Shown here in pieces: positions 57,125-64,000 of a stretch of DNA of 64,000 nt. Below the pieces are notes generated by a model. That model searched no databases, was not told where the DNA came from, and saw nothing but the letters and a program-made list of their open reading frames with translations. How positions within the stretch are numbered: position 1 is the first letter of the stretch; each line of letters begins with the position of its first letter. The position numbers were made by a program, and so were the translations under genes. Origin of the DNA: Streptomyces griseorubiginosus (lineage in GTDB: Bacteria; Actinomycetota; Actinomycetes; Streptomycetales; Streptomycetaceae); assembly GCF_001514195.1 (NCBI RefSeq), contig NZ_KQ948739.1:454958-518957 (forward strand), written 5' to 3'.

Positions 57125-58162
57125 TCATATGCGGCCCGCCCTGCGCTCGGTGACCAGCAGCCACAGCAGGTACACGCCGCCCAGGACCCCGGTGACCACA
57201 CCGACGGGCAGCTGGTCGGCGCCGAAGACCTTCTGCGAGGTCCAGTCGGCGGTGACCAGGAGGGTGGCGCCCATGCACAGGGACGCCAGCAGGTTGGGGC
57301 CGGGCGAGCGGGTGAGGCGGCGGGCCAGCTGCGGGGCGGTGAGCGCGACGAAGCTGACCGGTCCGGCGGCCGCGGTGGCGGCGGCGGTGAGCAGGACGGC
57401 GGCGACGAGCAGCAGCAGCCGTACCCGCTCCACGCGCACGCCCAGCGCGTTGGAGACGTCGTCGCCCATCTCCATCATCCTGAGGCCGCGCCCGTTGACG
57501 AGGACGAGCGGGACGAGGACGGCGCACAGCCACAGCAGCGGCCACACCTGCGTCCAGTCACGGCCGCTGAGCGAGCCGGTCATCCAGACGACCGCCTGGG
57601 ACGCCTCGGTGAGCGTGGACCTGGTCAGCAGATAGCCGTTGATCGCGGTGACGATCGCGGAGACACCGATACCGACCAGGACCAGTCGATAACCGTGCAC
57701 ACCCCGCCGCCAGGCGAGCAGGTAGATGGCGAACCCGGTCACGAGCCCGCCCACGAGCGCACCCGTGGTCACCTGCCCCGCGCTCCCGGAGAACAGCACG
57801 ATCATGGTGAGCGCCCCGGCCGTCGCCCCCTGGCTGAGCCCGAGGACGTCCGGACTGCCCAGCGGGTTGCGGGAGATGGCCTGGAACAGCGCCCCGCCGA
57901 GCCCGAGCGAGGCCCCGACCAGGAGCCCCACGAGCACCCTGGGCAGCCGCAGCTCGTTGACGATGAACTCCTGCCCGGCGTTGCCGTCCCCGAACAGCGT
58001 CTTGAGCACGTCCCGCGCCGGGATCGGGTAGTCACCGGTGCCGATCAGCACGACACTCGCGGTGAGCGCGGCGAGCAGGATCAGGGCGACGACGACGGTG
58101 GCCCGCACGTCCAGCCGGACCGAGAGCCCGCCGGGGGTCCTGAGGGCACGGTTGGTCCTCAC
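57125..58162 (-). CDS. FecCD-family siderophore permease, second subunit
   Basis: 345 residues, about 10 TM helices. DVLKTLFGDGNAGQEFIVNELRLPRVLVGLLVGASLGLGGALFQAISRNPLGSPDVLGLSQGA is the start typical of FecCD permeases (RLPR, GxxLGxxGxxxQ.xxRNPLxxPxxLG). Coupling helix region EMGDDVSNALGV. The GTG at 58162 overlaps the stop of the first permease (GTGA). It dimerises with that subunit and binds the ATPase. No substrate-binding lipoprotein lies in the operon. Confidence 0.92.
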   Translation of the reverse strand: MRTNRALRTPGGLSVRLDVRATVVVALILLAALTASVVLIGTGDYPIPARDVLKTLFGDGNAGQEFIVNELRLPRVLVGLLVGASLGLGGALFQAISRNPLGSPDVLGLSQGATAGALTMIVLFSGSAGQVTTGALVGGLVTGFAIYLLAWRRGVHGYRLVLVGIGVSAIVTAINGYLLTRSTLTEASQAVVWMTGSLSGRDWTQVWPLLWLCAVLVPLVLVNGRGLRMMEMGDDVSNALGVRVERVRLLLLVAAVLLTAAATAAAGPVSFVALTAPQLARRLTRSPGPNLLASLCMGATLLVTADWTSQKVFGADQLPVGVVTGVLGGVYLLWLLVTERRAGRI

Positions 58163-59202
58163 AGCTGAGCCGTCCTTCGCCGTCGTACGAGAAAGATGAA
58201 GACCGGCCCGCCGATGAGCGCGGTGACGATCCCGACCTGGAGCTCCGCGGGCCGGGCGACGACCCGGCCGATCACGTCGGAGCCGAGCAGCAGCACAGGC
58301 GACAGGACGGTCGCGTACGGCAGGATCCAGCGCAGGTCGGGGCCGGTGAAGGAGCGCACGACGTGCGGGACCATCAGGCCGACGAACACGATCGGTCCGC
58401 AGGCCGCCGTAGCCGCCCCGCACAGCACGGTCGCGGCCAGCATGGCGAGTGCCCGGGTGCGGTTGAGGTTGGCGCCGAGGGCCTTGGCGGTGTCGTCGCC
58501 CATCTCCATCGCGTTGAGCGGGCGGGCCAGCGAGAGGGCGAGGAGCGAGCCGGCCGCGAGGAACGGCAGCACCTGGAGGATGGTCGAGGTGCTCGCCGAG
58601 GACAGCGAACCGACCGTCCAGAAGCGCATCTTGTTGAGCGCCTGGTCGTCGGTGATCATCACGGCCTGGAGATAGCCGTACAGGGCCGCGCTGATCGCCG
58701 TACCGGCCAGGGCGAGCCGGACCGGAGTGGCGCCCCGGCTCCCGCCGAGGAACCAGACCAGCGCACCGACCGCCGCCGCCCCGACGAAGGCGAACCACAC
58801 ATAGCCGCTGAGCGAGGTGACGCCGAAGAAGGTGATCGCGGTGACGACGGCCGCGGACGCGCCGGCGTTGATGCCGAGCAGCCCGGGATCGGCCAGCGGA
58901 TTGCGGGTCAGGGCCTGGAGCACGGCCCCGGACAGCCCCAGCGCGGCCCCGGCCAGCAGTCCAAGGACCGTCCGCGACAGCCGGTCGGCCACGACGACGT
59001 CACCGTAGGTCCCGGTGTCGTGGAACAGGCCGTGCCAGACCTCTGCGACGGACAGCCCCTTCGCACCGATCGCGATGCTCGCCACTCCTACGGCCACGAG
59101 GACGGCCAGGGAGACGAAGAGCCCAAGAACGCGTATCGCCCGGCGGGTTGGGGGCGCGGGGGCGGTCTCCGCGCGCTGTTCGGGAGGACTGTCGACCAAC
59201 AC
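58159..59202 (-). CDS. FecCD-family siderophore permease, first subunit
   Basis: 347 residues, about 10 TM helices, same family: DRLSRTVLGLLAGAALGLSGAVLQALTRNPLADPGLLGINAGASAAVV and coupling helix EMGDDTAKALGANL. Start GTG 59202 lies 5 nt from a DmdR/IdeR iron box whose bases include a TAACCT -10, so the transcript is probably leaderless and silenced by iron. It heads the permease-permease-ATPase operon; with no binding lipoprotein here, one must be supplied from elsewhere. Confidence 0.92.
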   Translation of the reverse strand: MLVDSPPEQRAETAPAPPTRRAIRVLGLFVSLAVLVAVGVASIAIGAKGLSVAEVWHGLFHDTGTYGDVVVADRLSRTVLGLLAGAALGLSGAVLQALTRNPLADPGLLGINAGASAAVVTAITFFGVTSLSGYVWFAFVGAAAVGALVWFLGGSRGATPVRLALAGTAISAALYGYLQAVMITDDQALNKMRFWTVGSLSSASTSTILQVLPFLAAGSLLALSLARPLNAMEMGDDTAKALGANLNRTRALAMLAATVLCGAATAACGPIVFVGLMVPHVVRSFTGPDLRWILPYATVLSPVLLLGSDVIGRVVARPAELQVGIVTALIGGPVFIFLVRRRRTAQL

Positions 59203-59206
59203 GTGG

Positions 59207-59225
59207 TTAGGTTAGCCTACCCTGC
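59207..59225 (-). promoter_or_regulatory. Iron box (DmdR1/IdeR type) overlapping the -10
   Basis: TTAGGTTAGCCTACCCTGC on the plus strand matches TTAGGTTAGSCTAACCTAA well in the first 13 bases. On the minus strand TAACCT ends 6 nt before GTG 59202, so repressor and polymerase share the site. Confidence 0.8.
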
Positions 59226-59260
59226 CCGCAAGCCACGATCCCGGGCCGGAACGTACCCCG

Positions 59261-59330
59261 AATCACAGCTCGGGACACCGGCTCACAGCAGGGGACATCG
59301 GCTCACAGCAGGGGACGCCAGCTCACAACC
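59261..59330. repeat. 20-bp tandem repeats at the 3' end of the HAD gene
   Basis: Units at 59261 (degenerate), 59281 and 59301 and a half unit at 59321, each containing CTCACAGC. The stop codon of the HAD gene (TCA 59323-59325) lies in the last unit. Confidence 0.85.
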
Positions 59331-60351
59331 CCAACCTGGCCAGCGCCTTCCCCGAGTCCAGCTCGCACACACCCTCTCCGGCCACGGTCCAGGCCGCCGC
59401 GCACAGGGCCCGCAGACCGTCCAGCGCCTCCCCGTCTCCGTCGATTTCCAGCCGCTCCTTCCCGGCCGTCGCCGTCCATCCCCCGCACCGGAAGCCGTCT
59501 CCCGCCTCGGTGACCTCGGGCTGGCCGGTGAGCATCCCCCGCAGATCCGCGTCCACATACGTCGGCCGGTGCTGCGGCGGCGCGGCCAGCAGCTGCGCGC
59601 CGTCGGTGACACCGGTGAGCACGAGCAGCGAGTCCACCTCGCCGTTGAACGCCCCCTCGATGTCGGTGTCCAGCCGGTCCCCGACCACCAACGGCCGCTC
59701 GGCACCGGTCCGCAGGATCGTCTCCCGGTGCATGGGAGGCAGCGGCTTGCCGGCGACCTGAGGCTCGGCACCGGTCGCGATCCGCACGACCTCGACCGCG
59801 GCCCCGTTGCCCGGCGCGATCCCGCGCCCGCTCGGGATGGTCAGATCGGTGTTGGACGCGAACCACGGCACCCCGCGCGCGACGGCGTAACTCGCCTCCG
59901 CGAACCGCCCCCAGGGCAGATCCGGCCCGCCGAAGCCCTGCACCACGGCGGCCGGATCGTCGTCCGCCGACTCGACCGGCTCAAGACCCCGCTCCCGCAG
60001 CGCCGCCCGCAGCCCCTCGCCCCCGATGACGAGCACCCGCGACCCGGCCGGCACCTGCTCACTGATCAGCCGTGCCACCGCCTGCGCGGAGGTGATCACG
60101 TCATCGGCACCGGTCGGTATCCCCAACTCGGTGAGATGCCCGGCCACGGTGTCGGGCGTCCGCAGGGCGTTGTTGGTGACGTAGGCGAGGTGCATCCCGC
60201 CCTCACGCGCGGTGGCGAGCGACTCGACGGCGTGCGCGATCGCGTTCCCGCCCGCGTACACCACCCCGTCGAGATCGAGCAGCGCGGTGTCGTACGCCTC
60301 GCTCAAGGCCCGCTCACTGCCCTCGGGCTTCGTCCTCACGCGCTGGCTCAT
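59323..60351 (-). CDS. HAD-IIA family phosphatase (NagD/PGPase-like)
   Basis: 342 residues. DTALLDLDGVVYAGGNAIAHAVESL holds the nucleophile Asp (DLDG, about 26-29); AYVTNNALRTPDTVAGHLTELGIP is motif II with the N-N pair; AGKPLPPMHRETI has the Lys of motif III; VVGDRLDTDIEGAFNGEVDSLLVLTGV is motif IV. These enzymes hydrolyse small phosphomonoesters such as 2-phosphoglycolate or sugar phosphates. About 75 extra C-terminal residues after the HAD fold (LEIDGDGEALDGLRALCAAAWTVAG) form a small domain. ATG 60351 has GGGAG 9 nt upstream. Confidence 0.9.
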   Translation of the reverse strand: MSQRVRTKPEGSERALSEAYDTALLDLDGVVYAGGNAIAHAVESLATAREGGMHLAYVTNNALRTPDTVAGHLTELGIPTGADDVITSAQAVARLISEQVPAGSRVLVIGGEGLRAALRERGLEPVESADDDPAAVVQGFGGPDLPWGRFAEASYAVARGVPWFASNTDLTIPSGRGIAPGNGAAVEVVRIATGAEPQVAGKPLPPMHRETILRTGAERPLVVGDRLDTDIEGAFNGEVDSLLVLTGVTDGAQLLAAPPQHRPTYVDADLRGMLTGQPEVTEAGDGFRCGGWTATAGKERLEIDGDGEALDGLRALCAAAWTVAGEGVCELDSGKALARLGL

Positions 60352-60411
60352 TCCGTATCGCTCCCGGTTCGACGGCTTTCCCCCGATCATCCCCCATGCC
60401 ACCGACACCCG

Positions 60412-60417
60412 TACGAT
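60412..60417 (+). promoter_or_regulatory. -10 element of a leaderless promoter (DUF1015 gene)
   Basis: TACGAT ends 6 nt before ATG 60424; no ribosome-binding site. Confidence 0.5.
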
Positions 60418-60423
60418 GCCGGG

Positions 60424-61716
60424 ATGAACACAGCAGGTCACCCGGAAGCAACGGCGCGCCGAGGCCTGGAACTCACCCCGTTCCGAGGCCTGCGCTACGA
60501 CCCCGACCGGGTCGGCAGCCTCGCCGCCGTCACCTCCCCGCCGTACGACGTCGTGGTCCGCCCCGACGGCCTGCACCAGCTCCAGTCCAACGACCCGTAC
60601 AACATCGTCCGGTTGATCCTTCCGCAGGCGAGGACGCCGGCCGAACGCAACGCCCAGGCGGCCCGCACCCTGCGCGACTGGCTCGCCGAGGGCATCCTGG
60701 CCGCCGACCCCGAGCCCGGCCTGTACGTCTACGAGCAGGACGACGGCGCCGGCCTGCTCCAGCGCGGGATCATAGGGACCCTGCTCCTGTCGGAGCCCTC
60801 GGAGGGGGTGGTCCTGCCACACGAGGACGTCATGCCCCATGTGGTCGCCGACCGCGCGGCCCTCATGCGCGCCACCTCGGCGAACCTGGAGCCCCTGCTC
60901 CTGACCTACCGCGGCAACGGCTCGCGGTCCGCCACGACGACCGTGATCGAGCGCCTGGCCGAGCAGCCCCCGCTCCTCGCCACCACCACCGAGGACGGCT
61001 ACCGCCACCGCCTGTGGTCGATCACCGACCCGGATGAGGTGTCCCGCATCCAGTCGGACCTCGCCCAGCACCAGGCCCTCATCGCCGACGGCCACCACCG
61101 CTGGGCGACCTACCGCCGTCTACGCGCGGAGCACCCCTCACCCAGCCCCTGGGACCACGGCCTGGTCCTGCTGGTCGACACGGCCCGCTATCCCCTCCGC
61201 GTGCGCGCCATCCACCGCCTCCTGCACGGCGTGCCGGTGGCACAGGCCCTCGCGCCCCTGGAGGGGCTCTTCCGGGTCAGCCGTCTCGACGTCGGCCTCA
61301 CGGAGGCCCTCGACACCCTCGCCGACGCGGCCTGCGCGGGCAACGCCTTCCTCCTCGCCGGCGACGGCGCCTTCCACCTCGTGGACCGCCCCGACCCGGA
61401 CCTCCTGTCCCGCACGATCCCCACGGACCGCCCCACCGCCTGGCGCACCCTGGACGCGACGGTCCTCCACGCCACGCTCCTCGCCCACGTCTGGGACATC
61501 CCCGAGGACGACCCCGCCCGCATCGCCTACATCCACGACACGGCCGCCACGGTCGAGAAGGCGGAACGGGACGGCGGCACCGCGGTCCTCATGCACCCGG
61601 TCCGCGAGGAGGTCGTCCGCGACCTCGCCCGCCAGGGCGTCACCATGCCCCGCAAGTCGACGTCCTTCGGCCCGAAACCGGCCTCGGGCCTGGTCCTGCG
61701 CGCACTGGACGTCTGA
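60424..61716 (+). CDS. DUF1015 family protein
   Basis: 430 residues, soluble. LELTPFRGLRYDPDRVGSLAAVTSPPYDVV is the family start; DPYNIVRLILP, GLYVYEQDDG, VVLPHEDVMPHVVADR and ALIADGHHRWATYRRLRAE are the conserved blocks (the ADGHHR motif looks like an active or binding site, being His-rich). Family members are widespread and have no firmly assigned function, some annotated as SpoOJ-related. Divergent from the HAD phosphatase with 72 bp between starts. Followed by a strong hairpin. Confidence 0.85.
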   Translation: MNTAGHPEATARRGLELTPFRGLRYDPDRVGSLAAVTSPPYDVVVRPDGLHQLQSNDPYNIVRLILPQARTPAERNAQAARTLRDWLAEGILAADPEPGLYVYEQDDGAGLLQRGIIGTLLLSEPSEGVVLPHEDVMPHVVADRAALMRATSANLEPLLLTYRGNGSRSATTTVIERLAEQPPLLATTTEDGYRHRLWSITDPDEVSRIQSDLAQHQALIADGHHRWATYRRLRAEHPSPSPWDHGLVLLVDTARYPLRVRAIHRLLHGVPVAQALAPLEGLFRVSRLDVGLTEALDTLADAACAGNAFLLAGDGAFHLVDRPDPDLLSRTIPTDRPTAWRTLDATVLHATLLAHVWDIPEDDPARIAYIHDTAATVEKAERDGGTAVLMHPVREEVVRDLARQGVTMPRKSTSFGPKPASGLVLRALDV

Positions 61717-61722
61717 CACGAA

Positions 61723-61755
61723 CAAGGGGCGGGATCACCGGGATCCCGCCCCTTG
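61723..61755. terminator. Strong hairpin terminator
   Basis: Perfect 14-bp stem (61723-61736 with 61742-61755), 5-nt loop, between convergent genes. Confidence 0.85.
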
Positions 61756-61778
61756 CTCATCGCTCACCGACCCGCAGG

Positions 61779-63716
61779 TCAGTCCTTGAGGTCCCCCTCG
61801 CCGACTTCTCCGGCTTCCTCGTCCTCTACGACGCTGTCAGCGGCCTCGGTGACACCGGCGTCCTCGGCCTCGTCCTCGTCGAAGGCGTCCACGAACTCGA
61901 CCCCGTCCATCTCGGCGAGCCGGTCGGAGGCGTCGGTGCTGCCGTCCTTGTCGGACTCCACGGCCTTGGCGAACCACTCCCGCGCCTCGTCCTCCCGCCC
62001 GGCGGCGAGCAGCGCGTCGGCATAGGCGTACCGCAGTCGCGCGGTCCACGGCTGCACCGAGGCGGAGGCCAGCTCGGGGCTCTGGAGCGTCACGATGGCC
62101 GCGTCCAGCTGCCCCATGTCACGTCGGGCACCGGCGGCGACGAGCCGCATCTCGACCTGCCCGGCCTTGTCGAGCTTGTGCACCTCGGGCGCCCCGGCCA
62201 TGTCCAGCGCCTTCTCCGGCCGCCCGAGCCCCCGCTCGCAGTCGGCCATGACGGGCCACAGCTCCACGTTCCCGGTCATCCGCCGCGCGGCCCGGAACTC
62301 GGCGAGCGCCTCGCTGTACTTCTGGTTGGCGTAAGCCGCGAACCCGGCAGCCTCGCGCACGGCGGCGACACGCGACGCGAGCCGCAGGGCCACCTTGGAG
62401 TAGCCGTACGCACCCTCGGGGTCCTCGTCGATGAGCCGGGCGACCATCACCAGGTTCTTGGCGACATCCTCCGCGAGCCCCTTCGGCAGACTCTGCAACT
62501 CCTGCCGTACGTCCTTGTCGATCTCGTCGCCTGTGACGTCCTCGGGGATCGGCAGCCGCTTGATCGGCTCGCGGTCCCGGTCACGCTCCTCACGGAAACG
62601 CCCACCACCACGACGGTCGTCGCCGCCGCGCCGGTCGTCCCGGCCACGGAACCCACCGGGCCGCCCGCCACGGTCGTCCCTGCGGGGGCCGCCGCCACCG
62701 CGCCCAGCACGGTCGTCCCTGCGGTCGTCCCGACGGTCATCGCGCCGGAAGCCACCGCGGTCGCCACCCCGGCTGTCCTCACGGCGGCTGTCGTCACGTC
62801 GGCCGTAGCCGGCGCTACCCCGGTTGTCATCGCGCCGGAAACCGCCACGGTCGCCACGGTTGTCGTCACGCCGGTCGTTGTCCCGACGGAAACCACCGCG
62901 GTCCCCGCGGTCGTCGCCACGGCGGTCATCACGACGGTCGTCACGGCGCGGGTAGCCACCGCCGGCGCTGCTGCGGTTGTCGTCCCGACGGAAGCCACCG
63001 CGCTCACCGCGATCCCCACGGTCACCGCGGTCGTCCCGACGGAAGCCGCGGTCCCGGTCATCACCACGGGGTCCACGGTCGCGGTCGTCACGCCGGGCGT
63101 AGCCACCGCCGCCACCGCGGTTCTCGTCGCGGCGGAAGCCACCGCGGTCGCGGTCATCGCGTCGGTCGTCACGGCGTGCGTAGCCACCACCGCGGTTGTC
63201 GTCCCGGCGCTCTACGCGCTCGCCCCGGTCCCCGCGGTCACCGCGGTCGTCGCGGCGGAAGGCGGGCCGGTCACCGTCGCGCCGGAAGCCACCACGGTCA
63301 CGGTCGTCGCGGCGCGGTCCGGACGGCCGGTCATCACGACGGAACGCGGGGCGAGGCCCACGGTCCCCGTCACGACGGTCATCGCGTCGGTCGTCACGTC
63401 GATCGTCTCGGCGGCCGTAGCCACCGCCGGCGCTGCGGTTGTCGTCCCGACGGAAGCCACCGCGATCCCCACGGTCCCCACGGTCACCGCGGTCACCGCG
63501 GTTGTCGTCACGTCGGTCGTCGCGACGGCCGTAGCCACCGCTGCCGTGGCTGCCCCCGCGGTCATTGCCACCGCGGTCGTCGCGGCGGAAAGCGGGCCGG
63601 TCACCGTCGCGCCGGAAGCCACCACGGTCACCTCGGTAACCGCGATCGCCACGGTCACCACTGTCCCGTCGCCGCTGGTCGCGCTCCGGTCGGTCGTCGG
63701 GAGAGTTGGTGGACAT
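61779..63716 (-). CDS. TPR protein with very long Arg/Asp/Gly-rich disordered region
   Basis: 645 residues. Residues about 10-385 are an RRDD/GGFRRDD/DRGDRG low-complexity region with several dozen Arg-Arg-Asp-Asp motifs, almost free of hydrophobic residues except Phe and Tyr. Residues about 390-620 are an ordered alpha-helical domain with TPR-like helices (GFAAYANQKYSEALAEFRAARRMTG; ALLAAGREDEAREWFAKAV), and the C-terminus is acidic. The composition is that of RGG/RD-type RNA-binding or condensate-forming proteins. Located immediately downstream of an rrn operon terminator, same strand. ATG 63716; ribosome site weak. Function unknown. Confidence 0.85.
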   Translation of the reverse strand: MSTNSPDDRPERDQRRRDSGDRGDRGYRGDRGGFRRDGDRPAFRRDDRGGNDRGGSHGSGGYGRRDDRRDDNRGDRGDRGDRGDRGGFRRDDNRSAGGGYGRRDDRRDDRRDDRRDGDRGPRPAFRRDDRPSGPRRDDRDRGGFRRDGDRPAFRRDDRGDRGDRGERVERRDDNRGGGYARRDDRRDDRDRGGFRRDENRGGGGGYARRDDRDRGPRGDDRDRGFRRDDRGDRGDRGERGGFRRDDNRSSAGGGYPRRDDRRDDRRGDDRGDRGGFRRDNDRRDDNRGDRGGFRRDDNRGSAGYGRRDDSRREDSRGGDRGGFRRDDRRDDRRDDRAGRGGGGPRRDDRGGRPGGFRGRDDRRGGDDRRGGGRFREERDRDREPIKRLPIPEDVTGDEIDKDVRQELQSLPKGLAEDVAKNLVMVARLIDEDPEGAYGYSKVALRLASRVAAVREAAGFAAYANQKYSEALAEFRAARRMTGNVELWPVMADCERGLGRPEKALDMAGAPEVHKLDKAGQVEMRLVAAGARRDMGQLDAAIVTLQSPELASASVQPWTARLRYAYADALLAAGREDEAREWFAKAVESDKDGSTDASDRLAEMDGVEFVDAFDEDEAEDAGVTEAADSVVEDEEAGEVGEGDLKD

Positions 63717-63759
63717 GGTGACTCCTGTCTTCGGTACCGCAAGCATTCTAAAAACAAAA

Positions 63760-63798
63760 GGACCCCTGGTCCCAGCTGAACGCTGGGACCAGGGGTCC
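63760..63798 (-). terminator. rrn operon terminator
   Basis: Perfect 17-bp stem (63760-63776 with 63782-63798), 5-nt loop, followed on the minus strand by TTTTGTTTTT. A textbook intrinsic terminator 10 nt after the 5S gene. Confidence 0.93.
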
Positions 63799-63808
63799 TC
63801 CAAAGATT

Positions 63809-63927
63809 GTTCGGCGGTGTCCTACTCTCCCACAGGGTCCCCCCTGCAGTACCATCGGCGCTGTAAGGCTTAGCTTCCGGGTTCGGAATGTAACCGGGCG
63901 TTTCCCTCACGCTATGACCACCGAAAC
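63809..63927 (-). rRNA. rrf: 5S ribosomal RNA
   Basis: 119 nt on the minus strand, starting GTTTCGGTGGTCATAGCG and ending GGACACCGCCGAAC, with the conserved CCCGGTTACATTCCGAACCC loop B/C region. The ends pair to form helix I. It is the last gene of an rrn operon whose 23S gene lies beyond base 64000. Confidence 0.97.
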
Positions 63928-64000
63928 CCTAATGGTTTCGAGCGAACAAGCACACTCTTCTGTTGTGTGGTTCAGCTCTAGCCGACAACCGTTCGTTGTC
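63928..64000 (-). other. 23S-5S spacer of the rrn operon
   Basis: Contains a short hairpin GACAAC/GTTGTC (63984-63989 with 63995-64000) and CACAC/GTGTG pairings, probably processing signals. The 23S 3' end is not in view. Confidence 0.7.

Noticed and set aside
62600..63700. Dense short repeats that could be taken for a CRISPR array
   Set aside because: The repeats are degenerate, in-frame codons for Arg/Asp/Gly motifs with no constant repeat-spacer structure and no cas genes.
62178..63779. Plus-strand frame rich in Val/Ala/Thr opposite the RRDD protein
   Set aside because: It is the mirror of the GAC/CGG-rich coding repeats. The minus-strand reading has an ordered TPR domain and correct codon bias.

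Overview
The window is chromosomal DNA from a Streptomyces species. Evidence: very high GC with strong third-position GC bias, many GTG starts (one TTG), chains of genes overlapping by 4 nt (ATGA/GTGA), a Streptomyces-type 5S rRNA, a SepF-like SflA protein and mycothiol/F420-type enzymes. From memory, the order sflA, acyl-CoA dehydrogenase, der, cmk, tyrA, aroH, rluB, scpB, scpA, parA-like, ald, pyrG, recN, nadK, tlyA matches the S. coelicolor SCO1749-SCO1793 core region. About 54 protein genes and one rRNA gene are supported. There is no phage, integron, CRISPR array or antibiotic cluster. I saw no tRNA.

Layout. 1-3.1 kb: end of a flavin monooxygenase operon (two luciferase-like enzymes plus an FAD/NAD(P)-binding protein). 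3.1-3.9 kb: a gene-free stretch. 3.9-10.9 kb: sflA, an acyl-CoA dehydrogenase, an MFS exporter, a PIG-V type glycosyltransferase with an inserted 12-residue repeat, a PAP2 phosphatase and a small I78 inhibitor. 11-15 kb: a solitary cytochrome oxidase subunit I, a WYL regulator and a divergent epoxide hydrolase sharing one palindromic operator. 15-21 kb: a Liv-type ABC importer in which permease, permease and ATPase are fused into one 956-residue protein. 21-23.6 kb: an Rpf-like muralytic enzyme with a Crp box and structured leader, and two conserved hypotheticals.

23.6-28.2 kb: der, a PlsC-like acyltransferase and cmk, then tyrA-aroH. 28.4-32.7 kb: a membrane-anchored protein, a small TA-flanked MITE-like element, a DUF6529-type membrane protein coupled to a Rieske lipoprotein, an ADP-ribosylglycohydrolase/NrtR pair and a mycothiol-dependent-type enzyme. 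32.9-37.6 kb: the chromosome-segregation operon parA-like, RHH-like protein, scpA, scpB, rluB. 38-44 kb: ald, a STAND/TPR protein, a Nudix hydrolase and pyrG. 44.5-51.7 kb: a GH15 enzyme, a flavin oxidase, an F420-type oxidoreductase, a PucR regulator and a GT4 glycosyltransferase. 51.9-55.8 kb: recN, nadK, tlyA and a small protein. 55.8-59.2 kb: an SCP2 protein and an iron-box-controlled siderophore permease/ATPase operon. 59.3-63.7 kb: a HAD phosphatase, a DUF1015 protein and a TPR protein with an enormous Arg/Asp/Gly-rich disordered region. The window ends with a 5S rRNA and the spacer of an rrn operon on the minus strand.

Three cross-cutting patterns stand out. Ten genes have a TANNNT-like hexamer 5-8 nt upstream of their start and no Shine-Dalgarno, as expected for leaderless mRNAs. 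Four short tandem-repeat arrays each start at or contain the stop codon of a gene and run into its 3' flank. Many promoters carry well-formed palindromes (WYL, NrtR, Crp, iron box, liv divergent promoter, GH15). All functional calls are from reading the sequence and family knowledge; no database search was run.
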